Shown piece by piece: positions 27,501 to 35,469 of a DNA stretch of 64,000 bases. The DNA comes from COE1 sp949066965. GTDB lineage: Bacteria > Bacillota > Clostridia > Lachnospirales > Lachnospiraceae. Under the pieces are notes generated by a model. That model was not told the DNA's origin. It did not search any database and saw nothing but the letters and a program-made list of their open reading frames with translations. The DNA lies in assembly GCA_949066965.1 (NCBI GenBank), contig CARTDA010000006.1, positions 62,001 through 126,000 of the forward strand, in the 5' to 3' direction. Made by a program: the position numbers and the translations under genes. Position 1 is the stretch's first letter. Every line of letters begins with the position of its first letter.

Positions 27501-28414
27501 TGGTAATAATCACTGTACTCCTGCAATGCCGGATCATTATATTCCTCAAAGAGCCTATAGTAGTAATTTGGCCATACAGCCGGCAAGTTATAAGCTCTGC
27601 TTGATGCTGCCTTCACTGCCTGCCCTACTGTGCGTTTTTCTCCAAGCCTGATTACGGCAACGCCCTCTCCAAAGCTTTTTAACTCTCCGCCAAAGCCCTC
27701 TGCAACAGCCTCGGCTTCCTCAAGGCTGTCTGCTATGTATATTACCTCACCCTTTGCATACGCATCCGAATTTCCGTCGTCGTCCGCAAGCGCCACAATC
27801 TCATCCGCATAGTCTGCAAGCACTAATTTATCTTCTAACTGCCGGGCTGAGAGCTTATAGCTTTCCGGAAGTCCCGGAAACAGTTCCTCTGTCTCTTCTT
27901 CCGTCGTTGTCTCTTCCTCTGTTGTTGTCTCTTCCTCCGTAGTCGTCTCTTCTTCCGTCGTTGTCTCTTCCTCTGTCGTTATCTCCTCTGCTGTCGTTCC
28001 TTCTGTCGCTGGTTCACTCTCTGACGAGGTACTCTCCTCTGTCTCAGCCGGAGAGGATGTCTCTGCTGTTCCAGCCTCTGTTGAAGATTCCTCAACAGCT
28101 GTCGTCTCAGTTGCCGGCTGTTCCTCTGTCTCTGCTGCTTCGGTGGTCGGCTGTTCCTCTGTCACGGCAGAGCTTTCTACAGCCGCTTCTTCTGTCTCCA
28201 CAACAGTCTGTGCCACATTTGCTGCGTCTGATTCTGCCGCTCCCTCCTCAGGCTCACTGTCATTATCTGCCGGCTCGTCTGCACTTGTCTCTGTCTCAAG
28301 CCCAGCCTCAATGCCTTCGTTATTCGATTCTGCCAGAACTGTCATTCCTGTCGAATTCAGAAGCATTGATGCCGCCAGCACGGCAGAAAAAATCCTTGCT
28401 TTTTTCAGTTTCAT
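24569..28414 (-). CDS. secreted subtilisin-like serine protease (S8) with Ig-like repeats
   Basis: A 1281-residue exported protease. Residues 1-29 are a signal peptide ending VLAES. A Thr/Glu-rich linker with TTTEEE repeats runs to about 178. A pro-region near 220-260 contains EEAEAVAEGFGGELKSF. The S8 domain spans about 310-560 with triad Asp332 (IIDTGV), His367 (HGTHVAG), Asn459 (AAGNE) and Ser523 (GTSMACP). A chitobiase-like beta domain (LYYSINGKKPAYKNG) follows, then several Big_2-type Ig-like repeats (NVATVDSNGNVTAWRPGKATIKA). No LPXTG anchor is seen. AAAGGAG precedes the ATG. It is co-transcribed with a lipoprotein that resembles its pro-region. Confidence 0.93.
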   Translation of the reverse strand: MKLKKARIFSAVLAASMLLNSTGMTVLAESNNEGIEAGLETETSADEPADNDSEPEEGAAESDAANVAQTVVETEEAAVESSAVTEEQPTTEAAETEEQPATETTAVEESSTEAGTAETSSPAETEESTSSESEPATEGTTAEEITTEEETTTEEETTTEEETTTEEETTTEEETEELFPGLPESYKLSARQLEDKLVLADYADEIVALADDDGNSDAYAKGEVIYIADSLEEAEAVAEGFGGELKSFGEGVAVIRLGEKRTVGQAVKAASSRAYNLPAVWPNYYYRLFEEYNDPALQEYSDYYQWAHEYVGDMYVWDEGYKGAGVKIGIIDTGVRSTHEDLADNVKQNVSMVTSSATATTSDPAEHGTHVAGIAAAVDNNGKGGAGIAPDAQIYAYSVMDADGYMMDEYILRAILKAKADGVDVVNMSLGSGYYSKLEEDTIKSAYESGVAIFAAAGNESTNGYEYPASYNNVCSVAALNPDGSKAGFTNYGNKVDLAFPGVDIFSTVSNSDQSYTFMDGTSMACPVAVGTAAVILSGADKVSALKGKSGKAKVDALFSVMQKNVIKASSPQVGSGTTYLPKVFNIKVQAADAVPATPEIVDNNTTTFTEEWVEIPVTCSARNVQLYYSINGKKPAYKNGIVTNGQLLSGGKAVVGGAKQVTLNVIAVNRITGKASKVASKKYKFEPAPREVIISSADSVNQIAAGKNLALTATVVPSYAKFGTGNKVEWSVVSGNGVTVKNGKVAVAKGTPAGECVIQAKAGEVTSKVTIKILDAVKITKVKFGTSKFTICTDDSVNLAGENNSNITVEGGSITDVVWSSNNKNVATVDSNGNVTAWRPGKATIKATANDGSKKAASCTVTVRQLADKIVLNGPDKIAVGKSATIKATISPSNVSSKKLLWDVKPVGSASGTVTVSTSGKVSVKAGASGKFEVTATEKDVPEEKAKTASIQFEVTPNPITKIELPKTASLFSTSGYYDAPSYMKLETKVTGGDSKSVEYTSSAPGVVSVDSEGWIYARANGKATITCAATDGSNKKAKCNVVVSVPMSRVTIVPKNANEGIVSVGSKITLSAKVSNNFGKAANQKVKWRVMEGSSQNYIKVNENTGVVEGIASDALTTGQLPRAYVIAEAQDGSGVGAVYGVYVLPKVTKFSANQIDVVDFQPYVEYEGDGRLRPALSYNVEISGGKDIGYQNNPDTGTFWLVPKWTTTNRTSADIIAAGGMVLPNEVQKVKVTVTLKDGSNKKQTVNVEYVATKDGKIYGVKSHNTKDSKTVYSLDVQ
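27893..27985 (-). repeat. in-frame 18-bp tandem repeat encoding TTTEEE
   Basis: Five tandem 18-base units, one of them starting ITTEEE, encode Thr/Glu blocks in the linker between the signal peptide and the pro-region of the subtilase. Unit sequences vary at third positions, so the array has some age. Confidence 0.75.
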
Positions 28415-28460
28415 TGATACTTTCTCCTTTTTACTCAGTTCCTACATTGTTCCAACACCA

Positions 28461-28853
28461 TTACTTGCCAATATCAGTCTCAATTGTAAATTCTTTCAAC
28501 TGATGGGAATTTGTGTTTACTGTCAGTGTCGGATACCCATTGATGTCTTCCAGTTCCTTTAGCTCCTCAAGAGCCTTGTCTGTCGTAAACACTGCCACAC
28601 CTTCCGAAAATGATGATAACTCTATTCCGTAGAGCTCCGCTATCCTTTCAGCCTCTTCCTGATTCTCTGCCAAAGCGATTAGCTCCAGTTCCTTCTTTCC
28701 TTCCTCGGTGGCGTCCTCGCTCTCAGAAAATTGCGGCATTAGCTCATGAACAGAATTTTCATCCACTTCCCGGCTGCCATTGCATGCAACCAGCAGACTG
28801 CCTGCCAGCCCAATACATACCGTTCCAAATAATAGTGCACCCATTCTGCCCAA
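28461..28853 (-). CDS. lipoprotein resembling the subtilase pro-region (candidate protease inhibitor)
   Basis: About 130 residues from a TTG start at 28853, which has GGAGG 7 bases upstream; ATG at 28844 is the alternative. The signal peptide ends in a lipobox LLVAC, so the protein should be lipid-anchored outside the cell. The mature part contains ELIALAENQEEAERIAELYG and IELSSFSEGVAVF. These match the protease pro-region next door (EVIYIADSLEEAEAVAEGFG, GELKSFGEGVAVI) in order and spacing. The gene ends 46 bp before the protease start, so they form an operon. A role as inhibitor or folding helper for the protease is inferred from this likeness. Confidence 0.7.
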   Translation of the reverse strand: MGRMGALLFGTVCIGLAGSLLVACNGSREVDENSVHELMPQFSESEDATEEGKKELELIALAENQEEAERIAELYGIELSSFSEGVAVFTTDKALEELKELEDINGYPTLTVNTNSHQLKEFTIETDIGK

Positions 28854-29039
28854 TCCTTCACCTCCCTTCCTTAATAGCAAACCTGAAATCATTACCCCTA
28901 AACTATTCCTTAGCAAATTTTGAAATACTATCCAGTGAGCCGCAGGTCAGCAAAAAATATAACCTCTCCTGCCGCTGTATTGCTAAAAAAATAGTAAATC
29001 AAAATATACAGGCTTTTCACCTATATATTAACACCTAAT

Positions 29040-29067
29040 ATTATAAACTTTTTTTTACATTTTTCAA
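29040..29067 (-). promoter_or_regulatory. promoter for the lipoprotein-subtilase operon
   Basis: Minus-strand TTGAAA (29062-29067), 16 bases, TATAAT (29040-29045). It leaves a leader of about 180 bases before the lipoprotein. The rest of the 389-bp gap 28854-29242 is AT-rich with no other gene seen apart from the copA terminator. Confidence 0.65.
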
Positions 29068-29204
29068 TAGAAAATGGTAATTTATTTCAGACTAAATTTA
29101 TTTTTTTCAGGTAAAATTTCACAAACTATAAATTTACTTTTTCACTATAATGCCTAAAGACTATGTATTTGTCAGTCGGCTCATGCGTTTCTTTGCCCAT
29201 ATGC

Positions 29205-29234
29205 GCAAAAGCGGGCAGGAATTCTCCCGCCCGC
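29205..29234 (-). terminator. terminator after copA
   Basis: GCGGGC (29211-29216) pairs with GCCCGC (29229-29234), extended by AGGA/TCTCC pairing inside. Minus-strand RNA then reads UUUUG. It lies 8 bp after the copA stop. Confidence 0.8.
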
Positions 29235-29242
29235 TTTAAAAA

Positions 29243-29452
29243 TTATTCTACAGAAACCACTTTATAGTCCTGTTCCTCAACTATGTTTTTCAGAACCTCG
29301 TCGTCGACCTGCGCATTCAGTGTGACTACCGCGTTTCCTGCCTCATGGCTTACGACCGCCTCCGTCACCTGTTCCAAAGCCTCAAGGCATTTCTTTACCC
29401 TTGCCTCGCAGTGTCCGCACATCATTCCCTCGATTTTCAATGTCTTTGTCAT
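29243..29452 (-). other. possible internal translation start for a free CopZ-like chaperone
   Basis: In the copA frame, ATG at 29452 (MTKTLKIEGMMCGHC) is preceded by AAAGGAG (29461-29467) with 8 bases between. From there 69 codons run to the copA stop, encoding a complete CopZ-size domain. A separate copper chaperone could therefore be made from the same message. Confidence 0.5.
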
Positions 29453-31798
29453 TTTGCTTTCTCCTTTACTTATTTTTTTATCATTTACAGCCTGTGCCCG
29501 CATGCCTGCTGTTGCTTTCCGGTCATGCCGCGTGCTGTATATGTCAGCCAGATTCAGCCGCAGTGCGTTCGTCACCACACAGAAGCTCGAAAGGCTCATC
29601 GCCGCGGCGCCAAACATGGGGTTGAGCTGCCACCCGAGCAGCTCAATCCACACGCCTGCCGCCAGCGGGATTCCTATAACATTATAGAAAAACGCCCAGA
29701 AAAGATTTTCATGGATATTTGTCAGTGTCCGCCGGCTTAAGCGAATCGCCGCCGGCACATCCTTGAGGCGGCTTTTCATCAGCACCACATCTGCGGCGTC
29801 AATCGCGATATCCGTCCCCGCGCCGATTGCAATGCCAATGTCAGCCCTTGTCAGCGCCGGCGCATCATTGATGCCGTCACCTACCATCGCAGTCTTCCCT
29901 TTTTCCATCAGGCTCCGTATGACGCTTTCCTTTCCGTCAGGAAGGACGCCTGCTATCACCTCGTCCACGCCCGCCTGCCTGCCGATTGCGTTTGCAGTGC
30001 GCTCATTGTCGCCCGTCAGCATCACAACGTGGATTCCCATATTCTTTAGTTCCTCGACCGCCTGCCTGCTGTCCTCCTTGATGACATCTGCCACGGCAAT
30101 CATCCCGACAAGCGTGTCACTTGCAAAAAACAGCGGTGTCTTTCCCTCCCCGGATAGTTCTTCCGATTTTTGCAGGAACTCCTGTGAAATTTCCATTCTC
30201 TCCCCGATAAATTTCGCATTTCCGCCGTAGAGCTGCCTGCCGTCTGCCACCGCTGTCAGCCCATTTCCAGGAAGCGCCTTGAAATCCTTCACGTCCGGTA
30301 ATTTGTATGCCTTATCCGAAAAATAACCTTTTGCGTACTCGTTCACGGCGCGCGCAAGCGGGTGCTCGCTTTTCTGCTCCAGCGTGTACGCCATGGCGAC
30401 CAGTTCGTCCACGGACACGCCTTTCGCCGGTATGATGTCTGTCACCTCCGGCGCGCCGCTTGTGATGGTTCCTGTTTTGTCCAGTGCCACAATCGAAACC
30501 TTTCCTGCCTCCTCGAGCGACACTGCGGTCTTGAACATGATGCCGTTCTTTGCCCCCATGCCGTTTCCAACCATAATCGCCACCGGAGTGGCAAGCCCCA
30601 GGGCACAGGGACAGCTGATGACAAGCACGGAAATTCCCCTTGCAAGGGCAAAACCCACTGTCTGTCCGGCTGCCAGCCATACGAGTATCGTGACAAACGC
30701 AATCGCGATGACTGCCGGGACAAACACCCCTGATACCCTATCTGCCACCTTCGCAATCGGCGCCTTTGTGGCTGCTGCATCACTCACCATCCGGATAATC
30801 TGTGATAATGTCGTATCTTCGCCTACCCGCACGGCCCTGCATTTTACAAAGCCTGACTGGTTGACCGTTGCCGCCGAAACCCTGTCCCCTGCCTGTTTAT
30901 CCACCGGAATGCTCTCGCCGGTAAGCGCCGCCTCATTTACAGCGCTTGTGCCTTCCAGGACGATGCCGTCCACCGGAATGCTCTGCCCTGGTCTCACCAC
31001 AAACACGTCCCCCACCGACACCTCTTCTATGGGAACCTCTTCCTCGCTGTCACCACGCACCAGTACTGCCGTCTTTGGGGATATTTTCATCAGCCCCTTC
31101 AGCGCGTCCGTCGTCCTTCCCTTTGAGTGCGCCTCCAGCATTTTTCCGACCGTAATCAGTGTCAGTATCATCGCCGCCGACTCAAAATAAAACTCATGCA
31201 TATATTCCATGACTGCCATCCCGTCACCCCGCAGCTGTGCATCTGTCATGGCAAAAAGCGCATAAGCGCTGTAGACAAATGCCGCTGTCGAGCCAAGCGC
31301 CACAAGGGTATCCATGTTGGGTGCCCTATGCCAGAGGCTCTTAAAGCCGCTGATAAAAAATTTCTGGTTAATGACCATGACTGCCACAGTGAGCAGCAGC
31401 TGTATCAGCCCCATCGCGACATGATTGTTTTCCAGCACAGAGGGCACCGGAAAATTCCACATCATATGTCCCATCGAAAAGTACATCAGGACAACAAGAA
31501 AACCAGCCGAGTATAACAGCCTGCGCTTTAAAGCTGGTGTCTCCCTGTCTTTTAGCATTTCCTCCTGCTCCGCGTGCGCACTGCCCTTTGCATTTTCAGC
31601 GCCTTTGCGCGCAGCCCCGTAGCCTGCTTCCACAACTGCCCTGATAATCTCCTGCGGGTCAGCGCTTCCTTCTACTCCCATGGAATTTGTAAGAAGGCTG
31701 ACCGAACACGCACTGACACCTGATACTTTTGAAACTGCTTTTTCCACCCTTGCGCTGCAGGCGGCACAGCTCATCCCCGTTACTGTGTACTGCTCCAT
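29243..31798 (-). CDS. copA: copper-exporting P1B-type ATPase with fused C-terminal CopZ domain
   Basis: The 851-residue enzyme pumps Cu(I) out of the cytoplasm. An N-terminal heavy-metal domain has GMSCAACS at residues 8-15. The transport core has the membrane metal site SCPCALGLATP, the phosphorylation loop DKTGTITSG, and the ATP-binding HP motif SEHPLARA. GDGINDAPAL follows near the hinge. A second heavy-metal domain with GMMCGHCEARV forms the last 69 residues, the length of a free CopZ chaperone. AAAGGAG precedes the start. The upstream gene is csoR, and both are under a copper-type operator. AAAGGAG is also found inside the gene ahead of the CopZ part. Confidence 0.94.
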   Translation of the reverse strand: MEQYTVTGMSCAACSARVEKAVSKVSGVSACSVSLLTNSMGVEGSADPQEIIRAVVEAGYGAARKGAENAKGSAHAEQEEMLKDRETPALKRRLLYSAGFLVVLMYFSMGHMMWNFPVPSVLENNHVAMGLIQLLLTVAVMVINQKFFISGFKSLWHRAPNMDTLVALGSTAAFVYSAYALFAMTDAQLRGDGMAVMEYMHEFYFESAAMILTLITVGKMLEAHSKGRTTDALKGLMKISPKTAVLVRGDSEEEVPIEEVSVGDVFVVRPGQSIPVDGIVLEGTSAVNEAALTGESIPVDKQAGDRVSAATVNQSGFVKCRAVRVGEDTTLSQIIRMVSDAAATKAPIAKVADRVSGVFVPAVIAIAFVTILVWLAAGQTVGFALARGISVLVISCPCALGLATPVAIMVGNGMGAKNGIMFKTAVSLEEAGKVSIVALDKTGTITSGAPEVTDIIPAKGVSVDELVAMAYTLEQKSEHPLARAVNEYAKGYFSDKAYKLPDVKDFKALPGNGLTAVADGRQLYGGNAKFIGERMEISQEFLQKSEELSGEGKTPLFFASDTLVGMIAVADVIKEDSRQAVEELKNMGIHVVMLTGDNERTANAIGRQAGVDEVIAGVLPDGKESVIRSLMEKGKTAMVGDGINDAPALTRADIGIAIGAGTDIAIDAADVVLMKSRLKDVPAAIRLSRRTLTNIHENLFWAFFYNVIGIPLAAGVWIELLGWQLNPMFGAAAMSLSSFCVVTNALRLNLADIYSTRHDRKATAGMRAQAVNDKKISKGESKMTKTLKIEGMMCGHCEARVKKCLEALEQVTEAVVSHEAGNAVVTLNAQVDDEVLKNIVEEQDYKVVSVE

Positions 31799-31848
31799 CC
31801 CATCTTCTCCTTTTTATTCCTATTATGTCCCCAATTTTCAAACTTCTG

Positions 31849-32187
31849 TCACTTCATCAGCTTTTTCAGTGTATTGACAAGTTCATCCACCGTCTCCTCC
31901 TTGCCGTCCTTAATATCCTGTGTCACGCATGTCTTGATGTGGTTTGCCAGGAGCACCCTGTTAAAACTATTGAGCGCCGCATTTACTGCCGCAACCTGTA
32001 CCAGAATATCCGTACAATACACATTCTTTTCCACCATTCCCTTGATGCCACGTATCTGCCCTTCAATGCGGCTGAGCCGGTTTATCATATCCTTATATTC
32101 TTTTTCCGAACGCTCCTTTGTCTCGTGCACATGGTTTTCACCCCCCATGTTCTCCTTCTCAACTTCTGTATTCAATTCTTTTCCCAT
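31849..32187 (-). CDS. csoR: CsoR-type copper-sensing repressor
   Basis: The 112-residue protein is a CsoR/RcnR/FrmR helical repressor that leaves DNA on binding Cu(I). The metal ligands Cys58 (VYCTDILVQ), His83 (ANHIK) and Cys87 (KTCV) fit the CsoR pattern rather than the formaldehyde or nickel sensors. An N-terminal extension of about 25 residues is richer in Glu, Asn and His than usual. AAGGAGG stands 5 bases before the ATG. The start lies 51 bp upstream of copA, forming an operon that it should control through the site at 32251-32265. Confidence 0.9.
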   Translation of the reverse strand: MGKELNTEVEKENMGGENHVHETKERSEKEYKDMINRLSRIEGQIRGIKGMVEKNVYCTDILVQVAAVNAALNSFNRVLLANHIKTCVTQDIKDGKEETVDELVNTLKKLMK

Positions 32188-32244
32188 ACGAAACCTCCTT
32201 ACCTCCTTTGGCGTATACTTTCTCCTTTTCCATCGGCACTTTAT

Positions 32245-32273
32245 ATACTATACCCCTGTACGGTAAATGTCAA
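32245..32273 (-). promoter_or_regulatory. csoR-copA promoter with CsoR operator in the spacer
   Basis: Minus-strand TTGACA (32268-32273), 17 bases, TAGTAT (32245-32250). The spacer contains TACCCCTGTACGGTA (32251-32265), close to the TACCCnnnnnGGGTA pattern of CsoR boxes with one mismatch. Repressor binding would cover the space between -35 and -10. Confidence 0.75.
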
Positions 32274-32323
32274 GTCTTTTTTTGAATCGGACATCTCATA
32301 CCTTCCAATGCCCGATTCAAATA

Positions 32324-33403
32324 CTACCGCACAACGTTTTCCATCTCTTCCTTTGCACTTTTCAGGCATTCCATAAGCTTCGGCGAAAATTTTCCGCACT
32401 CACCGTTTATTATCATGTTAAACGCCTGCTCCTTTGTAAATGCCTTTTTATAACACCGTTCACTAATCAGCGCGTCATATACATCCGCAACTGAGACAAT
32501 CTGCGCCGCTATCGGAATATCGTCCCCGACAAGCTTATCAGGATATCCCCTGCCGTCAAAACGCTCGTGGTGATGCCTGCATATCTCGCTTGCATAAGCC
32601 TTATAATTGTCATCCCACACCTCATTGATATGGTCCAGCACCTCACATCCCCTGACAGTATGGGACTTCATGCACTCAAATTCCTCATCCGTCAGCTTTC
32701 CGGGCTTTAGCAGGATATTGTCCGGTATTGCAATCTTTCCTATGTCATGCACCGCACTCGCAGATTCTATGATGCGCACCTCCTCGTCCGTAAGGTGGTA
32801 TTCCGGATAGCGCTCCATCACTTCCCTCGCCAGAATCTGTGTATAGGATTTCACCCGCTTTACATGCTCCCCGCTCTCCAGATTCCTGCTCTCCACAACC
32901 TCCGCAAGGATATCCGTTATCTTTTCATTGCGCTTTATGAGCTCCTCCGCCTGCCTGCATATCATGTCATACTGGCGTTTCAGCGTCCTGGTCTGCGATG
33001 CGACCTGCTCTTCCAGGCAGTTCCTGTATGCAAACAGGTCTGCCACATTTTTCACGCGCTTCATGACAAGTGAGTTGTCGAACGGTTTCTTGATAAAGTC
33101 CGTCACCCCATAATCAAAACATCTGCGTTCCACATCCACTGCCTGCTCCCCGCTGATAACCAGCACCGGTATCTGCTTAAGATACCCTTTCTGTTCCATC
33201 AGCTTCATGACCGCATAGCCATCCATAACCGGCATAATCAGGTCAAGCAGCACCACGCAGATTTCATGCGCATGCTGCTCAATCATCTCGATTCCCCGCT
33301 TTCCATCCTCCGCCAGAAGAACCGGATATTCCTCCTTGAGAATCTCCGCGAGCATTTCACGGTTAAATTCCGCATCATCAATTATCAATACCTTTTTTCT
33401 CAT
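32324..33403 (-). CDS. response regulator with HD-GYP domain
   Basis: A 359-residue cytoplasmic regulator predicted to hydrolyse cyclic-di-GMP. The receiver (residues 1-125) has LIIDDAEFN, phospho-Asp in LLDLIMPVMDG and Lys in IKKPFDN. A short coiled coil (residues 130-165) links to the HD-GYP domain, which has the metal-binding HDIGK, the HHHERFDGRGYP signature and VADVYDAL. All catalytic residues appear intact. The gene is transcribed alone, away from asnA, from a good promoter. The sensor kinase is not nearby. Confidence 0.93.
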   Translation of the reverse strand: MRKKVLIIDDAEFNREMLAEILKEEYPVLLAEDGKRGIEMIEQHAHEICVVLLDLIMPVMDGYAVMKLMEQKGYLKQIPVLVISGEQAVDVERRCFDYGVTDFIKKPFDNSLVMKRVKNVADLFAYRNCLEEQVASQTRTLKRQYDMICRQAEELIKRNEKITDILAEVVESRNLESGEHVKRVKSYTQILAREVMERYPEYHLTDEEVRIIESASAVHDIGKIAIPDNILLKPGKLTDEEFECMKSHTVRGCEVLDHINEVWDDNYKAYASEICRHHHERFDGRGYPDKLVGDDIPIAAQIVSVADVYDALISERCYKKAFTKEQAFNMIINGECGKFSPKLMECLKSAKEEMENVVR

Positions 33404-33478
33404 TCCGTACCCTCTTATTATTTATCGTCACTATGCCTGAAACGTTTCCATACGCTCCAAAACAACTATGTCGACGAA

Positions 33479-33508
33479 ATTATATCATATCCTATTAATC
33501 AAGTGCAA
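33479..33508 (-). promoter_or_regulatory. promoter for the HD-GYP gene
   Basis: TTGCAC (33503-33508), 18 bases, TATAAT (33479-33484) on the minus strand, with TG one base before the -10. It shares the 230-bp divergent gap with the asnA promoter. Confidence 0.65.
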
Positions 33509-33564
33509 CAAAAATACATTACTTTTCGTAACAGGCAAAATTTAATTATTTTTTGTATTTGAGA

Positions 33565-33593
33565 TTGAATTCCGCAGGATAAAGTGCGATACT
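33565..33593 (+). promoter_or_regulatory. promoter for asnA
   Basis: TTGAAT (33565-33570), 17 bases, GATACT (33588-33593), 41 bp ahead of asnA. There is no room for a T-box leader downstream of it. Confidence 0.5.
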
Positions 33594-33633
33594 ATATCGG
33601 TAGGAAACTTAAAATGAAAAAGGAGATGCAGCA

Positions 33634-34644
33634 ATGAAAAACCTGACCATTCCAAAGGATTATCATTCGGCGCTAAATCTGCACGATACGCAGATTGCCA
33701 TCAAAACAGTAAAGGACTTTTTCCAGAACCAGATATCACAGCACCTGAATCTTGCACGCGTGTCCGCACCACTTTTCGTCGACCCGCTGTCGGGCTTAAA
33801 TGACAACTTAAACGGCGTGGAGCGCCCTGTCAGTTTTGATATCAGGGAACAGGACGGGCGCATCGCGGAGGTTGTCCAGTCGCTTGCCAAATGGAAGCGA
33901 TATGCCCTGAAAAAGTATGGTTTTACAATCGGCGAAGGCATTTACACGGACATGAATGCAATCAGGCGCGATGAGGACACGGACAACATCCACTCTGTCT
34001 TTGTAGACCAGTGGGACTGGGAAAAAATCATCAATCGTGAGGACAGAACCCTCGACACCCTCAAAAACACTGTCAGGAATGTATACAAATGCCTTCAAAA
34101 TACAGAGAAATACATGGCAATCCAGTACGATTACATAGATGAAATACTTCCTAATGACATTTACTTTGTCACCACAGAGGAATTAGCCGAAATTTTCCCT
34201 GACAACACGCCAAAAGAACGCGAATATTACATAGCAAAGGCAAAGGGTGCCGTCTGCATTATGAAAATCGGCGACAAGCTGGAAAACGGAAAACCGCATG
34301 ACGGCCGTGCCCCGGACTATGATGACTGGGCGCTAAACGCGGACATTGTTGTCTATTATCCGGTTCTGGACATTGCGCTGGAGCTGTCAAGCATGGGCGT
34401 CCGCGTCGATAAAGACTCCCTGCTCTCGCAGCTGGAAAAAGCCGGCTGCCCCGAACGTGCCAAGCTTCCTTACCAGAAAGCAGTCATTGACGAGGCTCTT
34501 CCATTCACCATCGGAGGCGGCATCGGCCAGTCCCGTATCTGTATGTTCTTTCTCAGGAAGGCACATATCGGTGAAGTCCAGTCCTCACTCTGGCCTGACG
34601 ATGTTGTCTCGGAGTGCCTGGCAAATGGCATACAGCTTTTATAG
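33634..34644 (+). CDS. asnA: aspartate-ammonia ligase (asparagine synthetase A)
   Basis: This class II synthetase-like enzyme makes asparagine from aspartate, ammonia and ATP. The 336-residue length matches the family. Recognisable segments are LNLARVSAPLFVDPLSGLND, VERPVSFDI, EDTDNIHSVFVDQWDWEK, and the C-terminal GGGIGQSRICMFFLRK, the class II motif 3 region. AAAGGAG precedes the ATG. It is the only gene on the plus strand here, divergent from the HD-GYP gene, and ends in a hairpin shared with the convergent surE operon. Confidence 0.95.
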   Translation: MKNLTIPKDYHSALNLHDTQIAIKTVKDFFQNQISQHLNLARVSAPLFVDPLSGLNDNLNGVERPVSFDIREQDGRIAEVVQSLAKWKRYALKKYGFTIGEGIYTDMNAIRRDEDTDNIHSVFVDQWDWEKIINREDRTLDTLKNTVRNVYKCLQNTEKYMAIQYDYIDEILPNDIYFVTTEELAEIFPDNTPKEREYYIAKAKGAVCIMKIGDKLENGKPHDGRAPDYDDWALNADIVVYYPVLDIALELSSMGVRVDKDSLLSQLEKAGCPERAKLPYQKAVIDEALPFTIGGGIGQSRICMFFLRKAHIGEVQSSLWPDDVVSECLANGIQLL

Positions 34645-34651
34645 CCAGCTG

Positions 34652-34687
34652 AATCAGATAGGGGAAGCCCTTTTCCCTATCTGATTT
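34652..34687 (+). terminator. terminator after asnA
   Basis: AATCAGATAGGG pairs with CCCTATCTGATT across a loop that can extend the stem with GAA/TTT. The trailing T-run is short (TTT), so termination may be partial. Confidence 0.65.
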
Positions 34688-34727
34688 CAGAACAGCCAGC
34701 CGTTTCCGGGCACGACAAAGTTATTTC

Positions 34728-35447
34728 TTAACAGTTCCTAAGCACAGCGCATTCCAGCTTCCCGACGGATATAAAATTGTGCCCTGTGGCATAGAAATCC
34801 GTCAGCTCTCCCGCCGGCTCAAACTTCTCATCGTCTGGCAGAAGCTCCCATTCCGTTTCGGAGACGGCCATCATTGTAAATGCATCCTTATAATACGGAT
34901 ATGTCGCCGGAACTGTCTCCATAATTCCCCTGCATTCCTCCAGTCCGCACTCCGGAAAGTTAATGTTCCAAACCTCGTGTGAAGCTGTCTTCCTGTCCAT
35001 CAGGGTTCTCAATATCCTTTCAAGCCAGCAGTCGGCAAGCGCATAATCATCTCCCCCTGCCGAAACCGCTATCCCCTTTATTCCCTGGTATACCGCTTCC
35101 CTTGCCGCTGCCACTGTCCCTGAATACACCGTATCATATCCCATGTTGTATCCTTTGTTGATGCCCGAAATCACCACGTCCGGTCTCTCCTGAAGGATTG
35201 CATGCACCGCCGCCTTCACGCAGTCAGCCGGCATGCCGCTGCAGCTGTACGCAGCCTTTACGCCAACCGGAAATGGTACCTGCCTGACACGGAGTGCCTT
35301 TCCGACGGTTATACTGTGTGATACCGCGCTCCTCTGCCCGGACGGCGCCACAACATAAACCTCGTCTGATAATTTTACCACTATTTCCGCAAGCTTTCTG
35401 AGCCCTGACGCATCTATCCCATCATCATTTGTTATGAGTATCTTCAA
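34728..35447 (-). CDS. surE: 5'/3'-nucleotidase SurE
   Basis: SurE is a metal-dependent phosphatase of nucleoside monophosphates and short polyphosphate. The 239-residue protein has the metal site LITNDDGID at its N-terminus (Asp8, Asp9), the conserved PSGQRSAVSHSIT segment, and the third ligand region VISGINKGYNMGYDTVYSGTV. The last gene of a three-gene operon, it begins 22 bp after the zinc-ribbon membrane protein. Many Clostridia have SurE in scattered places; its link to the acyltransferase neighbour is unclear. Confidence 0.93.
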   Translation of the reverse strand: MKILITNDDGIDASGLRKLAEIVVKLSDEVYVVAPSGQRSAVSHSITVGKALRVRQVPFPVGVKAAYSCSGMPADCVKAAVHAILQERPDVVISGINKGYNMGYDTVYSGTVAAAREAVYQGIKGIAVSAGGDDYALADCWLERILRTLMDRKTASHEVWNINFPECGLEECRGIMETVPATYPYYKDAFTMMAVSETEWELLPDDEKFEPAGELTDFYATGHNFISVGKLECAVLRNC

Positions 35448-35469
35448 TTCCCGCCCTCCAAATCATTAT

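Noticed and set aside
27893..27985. CRISPR-like repeat array
   Set aside because: The repeats are 18-base coding units without spacers, inside the subtilase.
33404..33633. T-box or other leader riboswitch before asnA
   Set aside because: The candidate promoter leaves only about 40 bases, and no T-box bulge sequence is seen.
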